Assembly (NCBI GenBank): GCA_031292735.1
Contig: JARLGP010000141.1
Location: 1 to 8,471 of the forward strand
DNA length: 8,471 nt
From: Holophaga sp.
Lineage (GTDB): Bacteria; Acidobacteriota; Holophagae; Holophagales; Holophagaceae
Reading direction: 5' to 3'
Positions 1-7,607 of the stretch are shown in pieces. Within the stretch, counting starts at the first letter, position 1, and every line of letters starts with the position of its first letter. The notes under the pieces are model-generated. The model ran no database searches. It was not told the DNA's origin and worked only from the letters and a program-made list of their open reading frames with translations. Made by a program: the position numbers and the translations under genes.

Positions 1-1311
1 CACCGCCGGCACGTTGCATCCGGTGCCCATGATCAGCGGGATGAAGCTCTTGCCGTGCAGCCCCATGAGGTGCATGAGCCGGTCCATCATGAACGCGGCC
101 CGGGACATGTAGCCGGTGTCCTCCAGGAACGAGATGCAGCCCATGAGGATCATGATCACCGGCACGAACACCACCACCGCGCCCACCCCGGGGATGATGC
201 CGTCCACCAGCAGGCTGGTGAGTTCGCCGGTGGGCAGGTGGGCCGCGGCCAGGTCGTGGATCCAGGCGAACCCGGCGGTGATCCAGTTCTGGGGGAACTG
301 GCCCAGGGTGAAGGTGAGGGTATACATGGCCGCCATGATGGCGATGAAGATGGGCAGCCCCAGCCAGCGGTTGGTGAGCACCTGGTCCAGTTGGGTGGTC
401 CAGCCGTGCTCGGCCGCGTGGGAGTGCCGGAGCACCTCCTTCACCAGGCCGTGGGTGAACCCGTAGCGGCGTTCCGCGATCAGGGTGGGGGCGTCGGCGC
501 CCAGGTGCTCTTCCAGGAACCGGGCGCTCTGCCTGCGCTGGGTCTCGATGGCCTGGGCGGCGTGGCTGACCTTGGCCAGGTCCAGGGCGTCCGGCGCGCG
601 CTCCAGCAGGCCCAGGGCCACCCAGCGCGGGATGTGCCGCTGGGCCAGGTCCTCGTCCCGGCGGATCTCCGCCTCCAGCTTGGTGAGCTCCCCTTCGATG
701 TCGGCGCCGAACGAGGCCCGCACCTGCCAGACCCGCGGGTCGCCGCCCTGGGCCACGCGCAGGATGGCCGCCTTCAGTTCCGGCACGCCGTCGCCGCGGT
801 TGCCCACGGTGGGGATCACCGGGCCGCCCAGCAGGGTCTGCAGCCCCTGGATGTCCAGGGTCACGCCCTGCCGCTCGGCGTCGTCCATCATGTTCAGCAC
901 GAACACCATGGGCTTCTTCAGCTCCAGCACCTGGGTGGTGAGGTAGAGGTTGCGCTCCAGGTTGGAGGCGTCCAGCACGTTGACGATCACGTCCACCTGA
1001 GGCTCGCCCAGGAAGGAGGCGGCGATCCGCTCGTCCTCGCTCTGGGCCGACAGCGAGTAGGTGCCGGGCAGGTCCACCACCTGCACCTCCACCCCGTCCT
1101 GCAGGAAATGCCCGTAGCGCTTTTCCACGGTCACCCCGGGCCAGTTGGCCACGTGGTGCCGGGAGCCGGTCAGCGCGTTGAAGATCGAGGTCTTGCCGCA
1201 ATTGGGATTGCCGGCGATGGCCACGATGGGCATCCGCTCGCCGGAAGCTGGATCGGATGGGTCCGGGTGGTCCTCGGCCTGTTCGGGTGGGGTGGCATGG
1301 GCGGAATTCAT
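1..1311 (-). CDS. feoB: Ferrous iron transport protein B (FeoB), N-terminal 437 residues, cut by the window edge
   Basis: FeoB is the inner-membrane Fe(II) transporter with a cytoplasmic GTPase-like N-terminal domain. The reverse-strand translation shows the G1/P-loop GNPNCGKT (residues 34-41), the G2 region NWPGVTVEK, G3 DLPGTYSL and G4 NMMD, followed by the helical spacer region. A hydrophobic Gate-type segment follows with the FeoB hallmarks LEDTGYMSRAAFMMDR and GLHGKSFIP, ending at GTGCNVPAV; the conserved Gate cysteine is C432. The reading frame is open to base 1, so the C-terminal part lies outside the window. The start at 1311 has a good Shine-Dalgarno (GAAGGG, 6-nt spacer) and adds 26 Pro/Asp-rich residues before the usual family start. 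An alternative is the Met at 1233, just before PIVAIAGNPN, with a weaker RBS. No feoA is visible upstream; it could only lie beyond the left edge. The gene is transcribed divergently from the PAS kinase. Confidence 0.95.
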   Translation of the reverse strand, partial: MNSAHATPPEQAEDHPDPSDPASGERMPIVAIAGNPNCGKTSIFNALTGSRHHVANWPGVTVEKRYGHFLQDGVEVQVVDLPGTYSLSAQSEDERIAASFLGEPQVDVIVNVLDASNLERNLYLTTQVLELKKPMVFVLNMMDDAERQGVTLDIQGLQTLLGGPVIPTVGNRGDGVPELKAAILRVAQGGDPRVWQVRASFGADIEGELTKLEAEIRRDEDLAQRHIPRWVALGLLERAPDALDLAKVSHAAQAIETQRRQSARFLEEHLGADAPTLIAERRYGFTHGLVKEVLRHSHAAEHGWTTQLDQVLTNRWLGLPIFIAIMAAMYTLTFTLGQFPQNWITAGFAWIHDLAAAHLPTGELTSLLVDGIIPGVGAVVVFVPVIMILMGCISFLEDTGYMSRAAFMMDRLMHLMGLHGKSFIPLIMGTGCNVPAV

Positions 1312-1317
1312 GGACGG

Positions 1318-1323
1318 CCCTTC
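1318..1323 (-). promoter_or_regulatory. Ribosome binding site of feoB
   Basis: Read on the minus strand, GAAGGG stands 6 nt before the ATG at 1311. It favours the longer FeoB start over the internal Met at 1233. Confidence 0.6.
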
Positions 1324-1354
1324 ATGGCAGCAAATGGGAAGAAAGACATTTATC

Positions 1355-1399
1355 TTTCACTTCATGCTAGTTGAGACGCCGTCTCTTTCTCAAGTGAAA
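1355..1399. repeat. Nested inverted repeat upstream of feoB
   Basis: The outer arms TTTCACTT (1355-1362) and AAGTGAAA (1392-1399) are perfect over 8 bp. Between them lie TTGAGA/TCTCAA (1371-1376 and 1388-1393) and a compact GAGACG-C-CGTCTC dyad (1373-1385). The outer centre is near 1377 and the inner near 1379, so the dyads are almost concentric. They may be one complex operator or two overlapping sites. A transcription terminator is unlikely because no T-run follows on either strand. Confidence 0.6.
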
Positions 1400-1420
1400 A
1401 GCCGTTGAGGAGCGCAACAA

Positions 1421-1436
1421 GGTGACGAAAGTCACC
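1421..1436. repeat. Perfect 6-4-6 inverted repeat upstream of the PAS kinase
   Basis: The site is GGTGAC, then GAAA, then GTCACC. On the plus strand it could fold as a hairpin with a GAAA (GNRA-type) loop. As DNA it is a symmetric 16-bp site centred about 73 bp upstream of the predicted kinase transcription start, a typical activator position. I could not fit the surrounding sequence to a riboswitch class I know; cyclic-di-GMP-I was considered because of the GAAA-capped stem. Confidence 0.55.
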
Positions 1437-1466
1437 GATGCCCGGCCGGGAGCCCGGTATTTCCAG

Positions 1467-1495
1467 CTGAGAACGGGACTCATAACGGATAGAAT
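1467..1495 (+). promoter_or_regulatory. Candidate sigma-70-type promoter of the PAS kinase
   Basis: A -35-like CTGAGA (1467-1472; 4 of 6 to TTGACA) and a -10-like TAGAAT (1490-1495; 5 of 6 to TATAAT) are separated by 17 bp. The -10 box ends only 5 bp before the ATG at 1501, so transcription would begin at or next to the start codon and give a leaderless or nearly leaderless mRNA. No Shine-Dalgarno precedes that ATG, which fits. The call rests on consensus matching only. Confidence 0.4.
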
Positions 1496-1500
1496 GCTGC

Positions 1501-2697
<1,197 letters not shown>

Positions 2698-2780
2698 CCC
2701 AGGTATCAGCATATGTAATAAGACTGTAAAACCTCGCGGCGGGCCTGGATTGTTCCGCGCCGGCTGGATAAGATCCTGCC
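2698..2780 (+). promoter_or_regulatory. AT-richer gap before the aro operon, probable promoter
   Basis: After the kinase stop the composition falls sharply to A/T around 2704-2731 (includes CATATGTAATAAGACTGTAAAA-like sequence, 2710-2731), as expected of a promoter in a GC-rich genome. TATGTA (2712-2717) and TAATAA (2716-2721) are only 3 of 6 to the -10 consensus, and the best -35-like hexamer is CTGACC (2694-2699). I cannot fix the start site. No hairpin plus T-run terminator for the kinase is visible, so read-through into the aro genes is possible. Confidence 0.3.
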
Positions 2781-2948
2781 ATGGCATCCAAAAAGCGCCT
2801 TGAGAAACCCCTTTCCGCCACCGAGGCCCGGGCGGAGAAATTCATGGAAGCGCGACTTCGAGAAGACGAGGCCCGCTACCAGGAATTCCTGGCTACTCTG
2901 GATCCCCGGCAGCGGCAGGAAATCGGTTTTGCCGCAGGGGCGGAGTGA
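2781..2948 (+). CDS. Small charged hypothetical protein, 55 residues, coupled to aroA
   Basis: Not recognised. The ATG at 2781 opens a 55-residue frame beginning MASKKRLEKP and ending GFAAGAE. It is rich in Lys, Arg and Glu, lacks Cys and hydrophobic stretches, and its middle (about 11-45: ATEARAEKFMEARLREDEAR) looks like one long amphipathic helix, so a soluble or nucleic-acid/protein-binding role is conceivable. Its stop ends 4 nt before the aroA ATG, and the aroA Shine-Dalgarno (GGAG, 2942-2945) lies inside its last codons, the layout expected of translational coupling. Its own RBS is weak (GGATAAG about 8 nt upstream). It could instead be a leader reading frame whose translation tunes aroA. 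It contains no run of Phe, Tyr or Trp codons, which argues against classical aromatic attenuation. Confidence 0.6.
   Translation: MASKKRLEKPLSATEARAEKFMEARLREDEARYQEFLATLDPRQRQEIGFAAGAE
2942..2945 (+). promoter_or_regulatory. Ribosome binding site of aroA
   Basis: GGAG lies 7 nt before the ATG at 2953, within the last codons of the small upstream gene. It decides the aroA start against an in-frame TTG at 2800, which would add 51 residues overlapping the small gene in another frame. Confidence 0.6.
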
Positions 2949-2952
2949 CGAG

Positions 2953-4191
2953 ATGATCCACATCGAGCCCGGAACGGTGCGCGGACGCCTGCGGGCGCCC
3001 GCTTCCAAAAGCCATCTCCAGAGGGTGATCCTGGCCGCGTTCCTGGCCGACGGGGAGAGCCGGATCCTGGATCCCGGCCGCAGCGCCGACGGCCAGGCCT
3101 GCCTGGGAGTGATCCGGGCCATGGGCGCCCGGGTGGTCCAGGAGGGCAACCTGCTGCGCATCGCCGGCGGGGGCGCGGTGCGCTCGCGGATCCTGCACTG
3201 CGGCGAATCGGGCTTCTGCCTGCGGGCGGCGGCGGCGGTGGCGGCGCTGGGCGGGATGAGCTTCACCCTGGTCGGCGAGGGCTCCCTGGCCACCCGGCCC
3301 ATGGCCATGGTGCTGGACCCGCTGGGGCAGCTGGGGGCCCTGTGCGAAACCCGGGGCGGTTTCGCCCCCATCACCGTGCGCGGACCCCTGCGCGGCGGCC
3401 AGGCCCGGGTGGACGGCAGCGCCAGCAGCCAGTTCCTCAGCGGCCTGTTGCTGGCCCTGCCCAGGGCCGGAGCCGACAGCGAGCTGGAGGTGGACGGGCT
3501 GCGCAGCCGGCCCTACGTGCGCATGACCCTGGACGTGCTGGCCGCGTTCGGCGCCCAGGTGCAGGTGGACCCGGACTTCCAGCGGTTCCGCATCCCCGGC
3601 GGGCAGAACTACCATGCGGCGGAGCTGGCGGTGGAGGGCGACTGGTCCGGAGCGGCCTTCCTGGCGGTGGCGGCCGCGGTGGCCGGGGAGGTCGCGGTGG
3701 ACGGGCTGAATCCCTTCTCCAGCCAGGCCGACCGCGCCGTCCTGGCGGCCCTGGCCGCCGCCGGCGCCCAGGTGGAATGGCAGGGGGCCAGCCTCCGGGT
3801 CGCCCAGGGCGAGCTCCAGGCCTTCGAGTTCGACGCCACCGATTGTCCGGACCTGTTCCCGCCCCTGGCCGCCCTGGCCTGCCACGCCCGGGGCACCAGC
3901 CGCATCGCCGGGGCGGCCCGGCTGGGGCACAAGGAAAGCGACCGGGGGGCGGCGCTGGTTTCGGAACTCTCCGCCATGGGCGCCCGGCTGCAGGTGCGCG
4001 ACGGGGTCATGGAAATCACCGGCGGGCCCCTGGCGGGCGGCACCGTGGATCCGCACAATGATCACCGCATGGCCATGGCCTGCGCGGTGGCTGGCCTCAA
4101 ATCCCGCTATGGTGTGAATATGGATGGCGAGGCCTGTGTGGCCAAGTCCTATCCGGAATTCTTCCAAGCGCTGGAATCCATTCGAGGCTGA
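2953..4191 (+). CDS. aroA: 3-phosphoshikimate 1-carboxyvinyltransferase (EPSP synthase)
   Basis: AroA transfers the enolpyruvyl group of PEP to shikimate 3-phosphate, the sixth step of the shikimate pathway, in the cytoplasm. The 412-residue product is slightly shorter than E. coli AroA (427). Family residues are present in order: K19-S20 and R24 (APASKSHLQR), the shikimate-phosphate loop DGSASSQFLSG (154-163), PYVRMTLD (187-194), VEGDWSGAAF (227-236), the catalytic-type Asp of CPD (D300), the K-E-S-D-R segment (327-331; E. coli KETDR), the NDHRMAMA box (369-376) and VAKSYPEFF (396-404). The oddity is the loop that normally reads LGNAGTAMRP: here it is CGESGFCLRA (83-92), replacing N94, T97, A98 and P101 of the E. 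coli numbering. The gene is followed after 1 nt by aroC, supporting joint translation. Confidence 0.95.
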   Translation: MIHIEPGTVRGRLRAPASKSHLQRVILAAFLADGESRILDPGRSADGQACLGVIRAMGARVVQEGNLLRIAGGGAVRSRILHCGESGFCLRAAAAVAALGGMSFTLVGEGSLATRPMAMVLDPLGQLGALCETRGGFAPITVRGPLRGGQARVDGSASSQFLSGLLLALPRAGADSELEVDGLRSRPYVRMTLDVLAAFGAQVQVDPDFQRFRIPGGQNYHAAELAVEGDWSGAAFLAVAAAVAGEVAVDGLNPFSSQADRAVLAALAAAGAQVEWQGASLRVAQGELQAFEFDATDCPDLFPPLAALACHARGTSRIAGAARLGHKESDRGAALVSELSAMGARLQVRDGVMEITGGPLAGGTVDPHNDHRMAMACAVAGLKSRYGVNMDGEACVAKSYPEFFQALESIRG

Positions 4192-4192
4192 T

Positions 4193-5197
4193 ATGAACTC
4201 CTTTGGCCGCCTGTTTCGCCTCTCCATCCTGGGCGAGTCCCACGGGCCTTGCGTGGGCATCCTTCTGGACGGCTGCCCGGCGGGCCTGGCCCTGGATCCG
4301 GCGGATTTCAGCGCCGACCTGGAACGCCGTCGGGGCGGGGGCGCCCCCGGCACCACCCCGCGCCGGGAGGACGACACCCCCCTGCTGCAGACCGGGGTGC
4401 ACCAGGGCCGCACCACCGGCGCGCCGATCCTGATCCTGTTCGAGAACCGCCAGGTGGATTCCAGCGCCTACGAGGCCATCAAGAGCACCCCGCGGCCCGG
4501 CCACGCGGACTGGGTGGCGCTGCACAAGTACGGCGGGTTCGCGGACATGCGCGGCAGCGGCCACTTCTCCGGGCGGCTCACCACGGCGCTGGTGGCGGCC
4601 GGGGTGGTGGCCAAGAAGCTGCTCGCCCCGGCGCGGGTGGAGGCGCGGCTGCTGGAGGCCGGCGGCAGCGCCGACATCGAGGCGGCGGTGGCCGCCGCCA
4701 TGGCCGCCCAGGATTCCGTGGGCGGGCTGGTGGAGTGCCGGGTGCATGACCTGCCCGCGGGGCTGGGCGAACCCTTCTTCGATTCGGTGGAGTCGCTGAT
4801 CGCCCACGCGGTGTTCGCCATTCCCGCCATCAAGGGCGTCGAGTTCGGCGACGGCTTCGCGGTCTGCGGCATGCGCGGCAGCGCGGTGAACGACCTGCTG
4901 GAAGACGCCGACGGCCGCACCGGCAGCAACCACGCCGGCGGCATCAACGGCGGCATCAGCAACGGCAACGAGCTGGTGTTCCGGGTGGCGGTGAAGCCCA
5001 CCTCCAGCATCCGCGCCCCCCAGCGGACCCTGGACCTGCGGACCAACCAGCCCACCCTGCTGTCCATGGGCGGCCGGCACGACGCCTGCATCGCCCTGCG
5101 CGCGCCGGTGGTGGTGGAGGCGATGGCCGCCGCGGTGCTGGCCGATCTCCTGCTCCAGGAAGGGCGGCTGCCGAGGGTGATCCAGGAGAACAGCTGA
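4193..5197 (+). CDS. aroC: Chorismate synthase
   Basis: AroC converts EPSP to chorismate, the last common step of aromatic biosynthesis, using reduced FMN as cofactor. The 334-residue product starts MNSFGRLFRLSILGESHG, with the FMN/substrate signature GESHGPCVGILLDGCPAGL (14-32; His17) near the N-terminus, RPGHADW (101-107), GGINGGISNGNELVFRVAVKP (249-269) and GGRHDACIALRAP (293-305). The segment that is usually GRASARET is GHFSGRLTT (123-131), a non-canonical form. The length is at the short end for the family. The start at 4193 lies 1 nt after the aroA stop with a GAGG RBS (4184-4187) inside aroA. An in-frame ATG at 4124 would overlap aroA and is not needed. The stop overlaps the next start by 1 nt. 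Confidence 0.95.
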   Translation: MNSFGRLFRLSILGESHGPCVGILLDGCPAGLALDPADFSADLERRRGGGAPGTTPRREDDTPLLQTGVHQGRTTGAPILILFENRQVDSSAYEAIKSTPRPGHADWVALHKYGGFADMRGSGHFSGRLTTALVAAGVVAKKLLAPARVEARLLEAGGSADIEAAVAAAMAAQDSVGGLVECRVHDLPAGLGEPFFDSVESLIAHAVFAIPAIKGVEFGDGFAVCGMRGSAVNDLLEDADGRTGSNHAGGINGGISNGNELVFRVAVKPTSSIRAPQRTLDLRTNQPTLLSMGGRHDACIALRAPVVVEAMAAAVLADLLLQEGRLPRVIQENS

Positions 5198-6099
5198 TGT
5201 TCTGGTCCGTGGCCATGCTGCTGGCCACCCTGTGCTGGGCCGGGGCCTTCATCGCCGCCAAGGTGGGGGTGCGTTCGGCCTCGCCCCTGGCGCTGACCTA
5301 CTACCGCTTCCTCATCGCCGCGGTCTGCGTCTACGGCTGGGCGCGGTTCAAGGGCATCCCGCTGCGGATCCGGTTGCGGGACGGCTGGGTGATGCTCCAG
5401 CTGGGCTTCGTGGGCATGGTCTGCTACCACCTGCTGTTCTTCGAGGCGCTCCGGTTCACCAGTGCCGTGAAGGCCTCGATGATCATGGCCACCAATCCGC
5501 TGATGGTGGCCGTCCTGGCGGTGTTCATGCTGGGGGAGCGGCTGAGCCGGGTCAAGGTGGTCTGCTTCCTCACCGCCCTGCTGGGGGTGCTTTTGACCAT
5601 CAGCCACTGGGACCTGATGCTGCTGGTGCGCGGCCGGGTGGCCGCCGGGGACCTGATCATGCTGGTGGCGGTGGTGTGCTGGGCCCTCTACGGCGTGCTG
5701 GTCCGGCGCCATGTGGGCCGCTTCGATCCGGTGGTGACCACGTTCTACAGCTTCGTCACCTGCGTCATCCTGCTCACCCCGTTCGAGGCCGTGGAGCTGG
5801 CCTCGGGCGCCGGCCGGATCAGCTCCGACGGGTGGCTGGCCATCGTCTACATGGGCGTGTTCCCCACCTTCTTCGGCTACATGGTGCACCAGCAGTGCAT
5901 CAAGCACCTGGGGCTCAGCCGCTCGTCCCTGTTCATCAACCTGGTGCCGGTGTTCGCCATGGCCATGGCGGTGCTGCTGCTGCACGAGGCCTTCTTCGCG
6001 CTCAACGCGGTGAGCGCCGCCATCATCATCGGCTCGGTGACCGGCTACTCGCTGCTGGGGCCCGGCCCTTTGAAACCGCTGAGGCGGGGGCCGGCCTAG
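5197..6099 (+). CDS. EamA/DMT-superfamily transporter
   Basis: This 300-residue inner-membrane protein has two EamA repeats (about 4-135 and 151-287), predicted as ten transmembrane helices. The first repeat shows AGAFIAAKVGVRSASP (15-30), TYYRF (34-38) and the helix-loop NPLMVAVLAVFMLGERLS (100-117). The second repeat shows CWALYGVLVRR (161-171) and the equivalent LVPVFAMAMAVLLLHEAFFALN segment (249-270). Members of this superfamily export or import amino acids and small metabolites; the substrate cannot be read from sequence. Its start overlaps the aroC stop (TGATG, 5195-5199) and is preceded by an AGGAG RBS (5184-5188 region), so it is translated with aroAC. Export of an aromatic amino acid or pathway intermediate is a reasonable inference only. 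It converges on the aspartate kinase gene with 7 bp between stop codons. Confidence 0.9.
   Translation: MFWSVAMLLATLCWAGAFIAAKVGVRSASPLALTYYRFLIAAVCVYGWARFKGIPLRIRLRDGWVMLQLGFVGMVCYHLLFFEALRFTSAVKASMIMATNPLMVAVLAVFMLGERLSRVKVVCFLTALLGVLLTISHWDLMLLVRGRVAAGDLIMLVAVVCWALYGVLVRRHVGRFDPVVTTFYSFVTCVILLTPFEAVELASGAGRISSDGWLAIVYMGVFPTFFGYMVHQQCIKHLGLSRSSLFINLVPVFAMAMAVLLLHEAFFALNAVSAAIIIGSVTGYSLLGPGPLKPLRRGPA
6062..6094. terminator. Possible hairpin between the convergent transporter and aspartate kinase genes
   Basis: CCGGCCC (6062-6068) pairs with GGGCCGG (6088-6094), and inside it CCGC (6076-6079) pairs with GCGG (6084-6087) around TGAG, leaving a TTTGAAA bulge on one side. The hairpin falls in the last codons of the transporter and 13 bp past the kinase stop. 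No T-run follows on either strand, so it is at best a weak or factor-dependent bidirectional terminator, or chance in GC-rich coding DNA. Confidence 0.25.
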
Positions 6100-6106
6100 C
6101 CTCCGA

Positions 6107-7600
6107 TCAGCAGACGTGGGCGAGGCTCGCCCGGGGCCAGGAGGGCAGGGGGCCCTTGGCCAGCCCGTCGCGTCTGCGGGCCGGGCTTTCGATGAGCGCC
6201 GTGTGCAGGGCCCGGAGCGCGCCGCCGGCGTCCTCCTGGCGCACCACGAAGCTCAGGTTGATCTCGTTGGCGCCCATGCTGATCAGCTCGACGTTGATCG
6301 CCTTCAGGGCGGCGAAGCAGCGGCCGGTCACTCCGGGGGTGAACCGGAGCTGCTCGCCGACCACCGCCACGATGGTGCGGTCGCGGGCCACGGCCACCGC
6401 GGTGCCGAGCCCTTCGAGGTCGCGCAGCAGGGCCTCCAGGGGCGCGCCGGGGTCCACCGCCAGGGACACGCTGGCTTCGGCGGTGGCCACCAGGTCGACG
6501 CTGACGTGGTGCCGGGAGAACACCTGGAACAGGTCGGCCATGGCCTGGAAGCCGTCCTGGCAGGCCAGCTCCCCGGTGCTGATGGTGAGCACGCTCACCG
6601 GCCCGCGCTGGGCCAGGGGGGTGATGGCGCGGCCGGTGTGGGCTTCGGCGGTGATGGTGGTGAAATGGCCGCGGGGCTGGCGGGTGGAGCGCACGGTGAC
6701 CGGGATGCCGGCGGCCATGGCCGGCTGGATGGTGGCGGGGTGCAGCACCTTGGCGCCGAACGCGGCCAGTTCCGCGGCCTCCTTGAAGCTCAGCCGGGCG
6801 ATGGGCCGGGCCTGGGGCACCACCCGGGGGTCGCAGGTGAGCACGCCTTCCACGTCGGTCCAGATCTGGATGTCCGTGGCGCCCAGGGCGGCGCCGAACA
6901 GGGCCGCGCTGTAGTCGCTGCCGCCCCGGCCCAGGGTGGTGGTGAGCCCCTCGGCGGTGGCGCCGATGTAGCCCTGGGTCACCACCGGCCGGCCCGGGGC
7001 CAGCTGCGGCGCCAGGTGCCGCGCGGCCAGGGCGGCGATCGCCCCGGGCTGGGGTCGGGCGCCGCCAAAGCCGTCGTCGGTGCGCAGGACGCTGCGGGCG
7101 TCCACCCACGCCGCGCCCAGGTGGGCGGCCAGGATCCGGGTGGAAAGCCGCTCGCCGATGCTGGCGATGGCGTCCATGCTGCGCGCGCTCAGTTCGCGCA
7201 GCATGGCCACGCCCCGGAGCAGCAGGTCCAGCTCGTCGCCCAGCCCGGCCAGGGCCTGGTCCAGCGCCGCGGGCAGGCCGGCGGGAAACAGCTCCTGGGC
7301 GATGCCGCGGTGGCGCCCCAGCAGGTTCCGCTGCAGGTCCAGGGCGGCGCCCAGATCGCCACGCTCGGCCTGGCGGGCCGCCCCGAACAGGGTATCGGTG
7401 GTGCGGGCGGTGGCCGAAAGCACCACCAGCGGCGTGCCGGGCGCCTGTGCCACCAGGGCGGCCACCTCGGTCATGCGTTCGGCGTCCGCCACCGAACTGC
7501 CGCCGAATTTCATGACGATGATGCCGGCCTGCTCCGGGAGGCCATCCGCTCCAAGGTCCGGCTGGGGAGGCTCCTGGGGCTGTTCTGAACGCATGGGCAC
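6107..7600 (-). CDS. lysC: Aspartate kinase, LysC-type, with two C-terminal ACT domains
   Basis: Aspartokinase phosphorylates L-aspartate, the first step towards lysine, threonine, methionine and diaminopimelate. The 497-residue product has the kinase motifs KFGGSSVA (31-38), IGERLSTRI (148-156), TTLGRGGSDYSAA (221-233), WTDVEGVLTCDPR (247-259) and KVLHPATI (284-291), then two ACT regulatory domains (about 335-400 and 407-470), the second with NVELISMGANEINLSFVV. There is no homoserine dehydrogenase part, so it is monofunctional and probably feedback-regulated; the effector is unknown. The start chosen is the GTG at 7600, which has AGGAG exactly 7 nt upstream. The ATG at 7594 is too far from that site (13 nt), and an ATG at 7630 would place the Shine-Dalgarno inside the gene. 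It has a 29-residue Gln/Pro-rich N-terminal extension and an Arg/Pro-rich tail (471-497). Confidence 0.93.
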   Translation of the reverse strand: MPMRSEQPQEPPQPDLGADGLPEQAGIIVMKFGGSSVADAERMTEVAALVAQAPGTPLVVLSATARTTDTLFGAARQAERGDLGAALDLQRNLLGRHRGIAQELFPAGLPAALDQALAGLGDELDLLLRGVAMLRELSARSMDAIASIGERLSTRILAAHLGAAWVDARSVLRTDDGFGGARPQPGAIAALAARHLAPQLAPGRPVVTQGYIGATAEGLTTTLGRGGSDYSAALFGAALGATDIQIWTDVEGVLTCDPRVVPQARPIARLSFKEAAELAAFGAKVLHPATIQPAMAAGIPVTVRSTRQPRGHFTTITAEAHTGRAITPLAQRGPVSVLTISTGELACQDGFQAMADLFQVFSRHHVSVDLVATAEASVSLAVDPGAPLEALLRDLEGLGTAVAVARDRTIVAVVGEQLRFTPGVTGRCFAALKAINVELISMGANEINLSFVVRQEDAGGALRALHTALIESPARRRDGLAKGPLPSWPRASLAHVC

Positions 7601-7607
7601 GATGTAT

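Larger units (their letters stand above)
1312..1500. promoter_or_regulatory. Divergent feoB / PAS-kinase regulatory region, rich in dyads
   Basis: This 189-bp gap holds the promoters of both flanking genes. It contains several inverted repeats: GAAAGA/TCTTTC (1341-1346 and 1353-1358), TTTCACTT/AAGTGAAA (1355-1362 and 1392-1399), GAGACG/CGTCTC around one base (1373-1385), GGTGAC/GTCACC around GAAA (1421-1436), and the palindrome CCCGGCCGGG (1441-1450). The part nearest feoB (1320-1400) is much richer in A/T than the coding sequence. I see no clear Fur box and no FNR site of the TTGAT-N4-ATCAA type. A weak -10-like GATAAA on the minus strand (around 1348-1353) would place the first dyad over the feoB promoter; this is inference. 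Confidence 0.6.

Noticed and set aside
55..1374. A 439-codon open frame on the plus strand opposite feoB, plus smaller frames in the same region
   Set aside because: The translation is His/Gly/Val-rich low-complexity sequence typical of the antisense of GC-rich genes, while the minus strand gives an unmistakable FeoB with all GTPase motifs.
1405..1500. A riboswitch (cyclic-di-GMP-I or SAH type) before the kinase
   Set aside because: A GAAA-capped stem and GAGGAGCGC-like bases are present, but the conserved joining segments of those classes are missing, and the likely promoter lies downstream of the stem.
2800..2952. Extending aroA upstream to a TTG at 2800
   Set aside because: The extra 51 residues are unlike any EPSP synthase N-terminus, the family start MIHIEPG has its own RBS, and the stretch is already used by the 55-residue frame.
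4124..4192. Extending aroC upstream to the ATG at 4124
   Set aside because: It would overlap the end of aroA by 68 nt, and the family N-terminus begins at MNSFGRLFRLS with a GAGG RBS.
2893..4416. A 507-codon minus-strand frame opposite aroA/aroC
   Set aside because: It is a shadow of two well-identified genes, and its Arg/Gly/His-rich translation has no domain features.
4468..5985. A 505-codon minus-strand frame spanning aroC and the transporter
   Set aside because: It crosses a gene boundary on the other strand and reads as low-complexity antisense.
6116..7588. A 490-codon plus-strand frame opposite aspartate kinase, and a 509-codon alternative minus frame
   Set aside because: Both are out of frame with the aspartate kinase motifs; stop codons are simply rare at this GC content.
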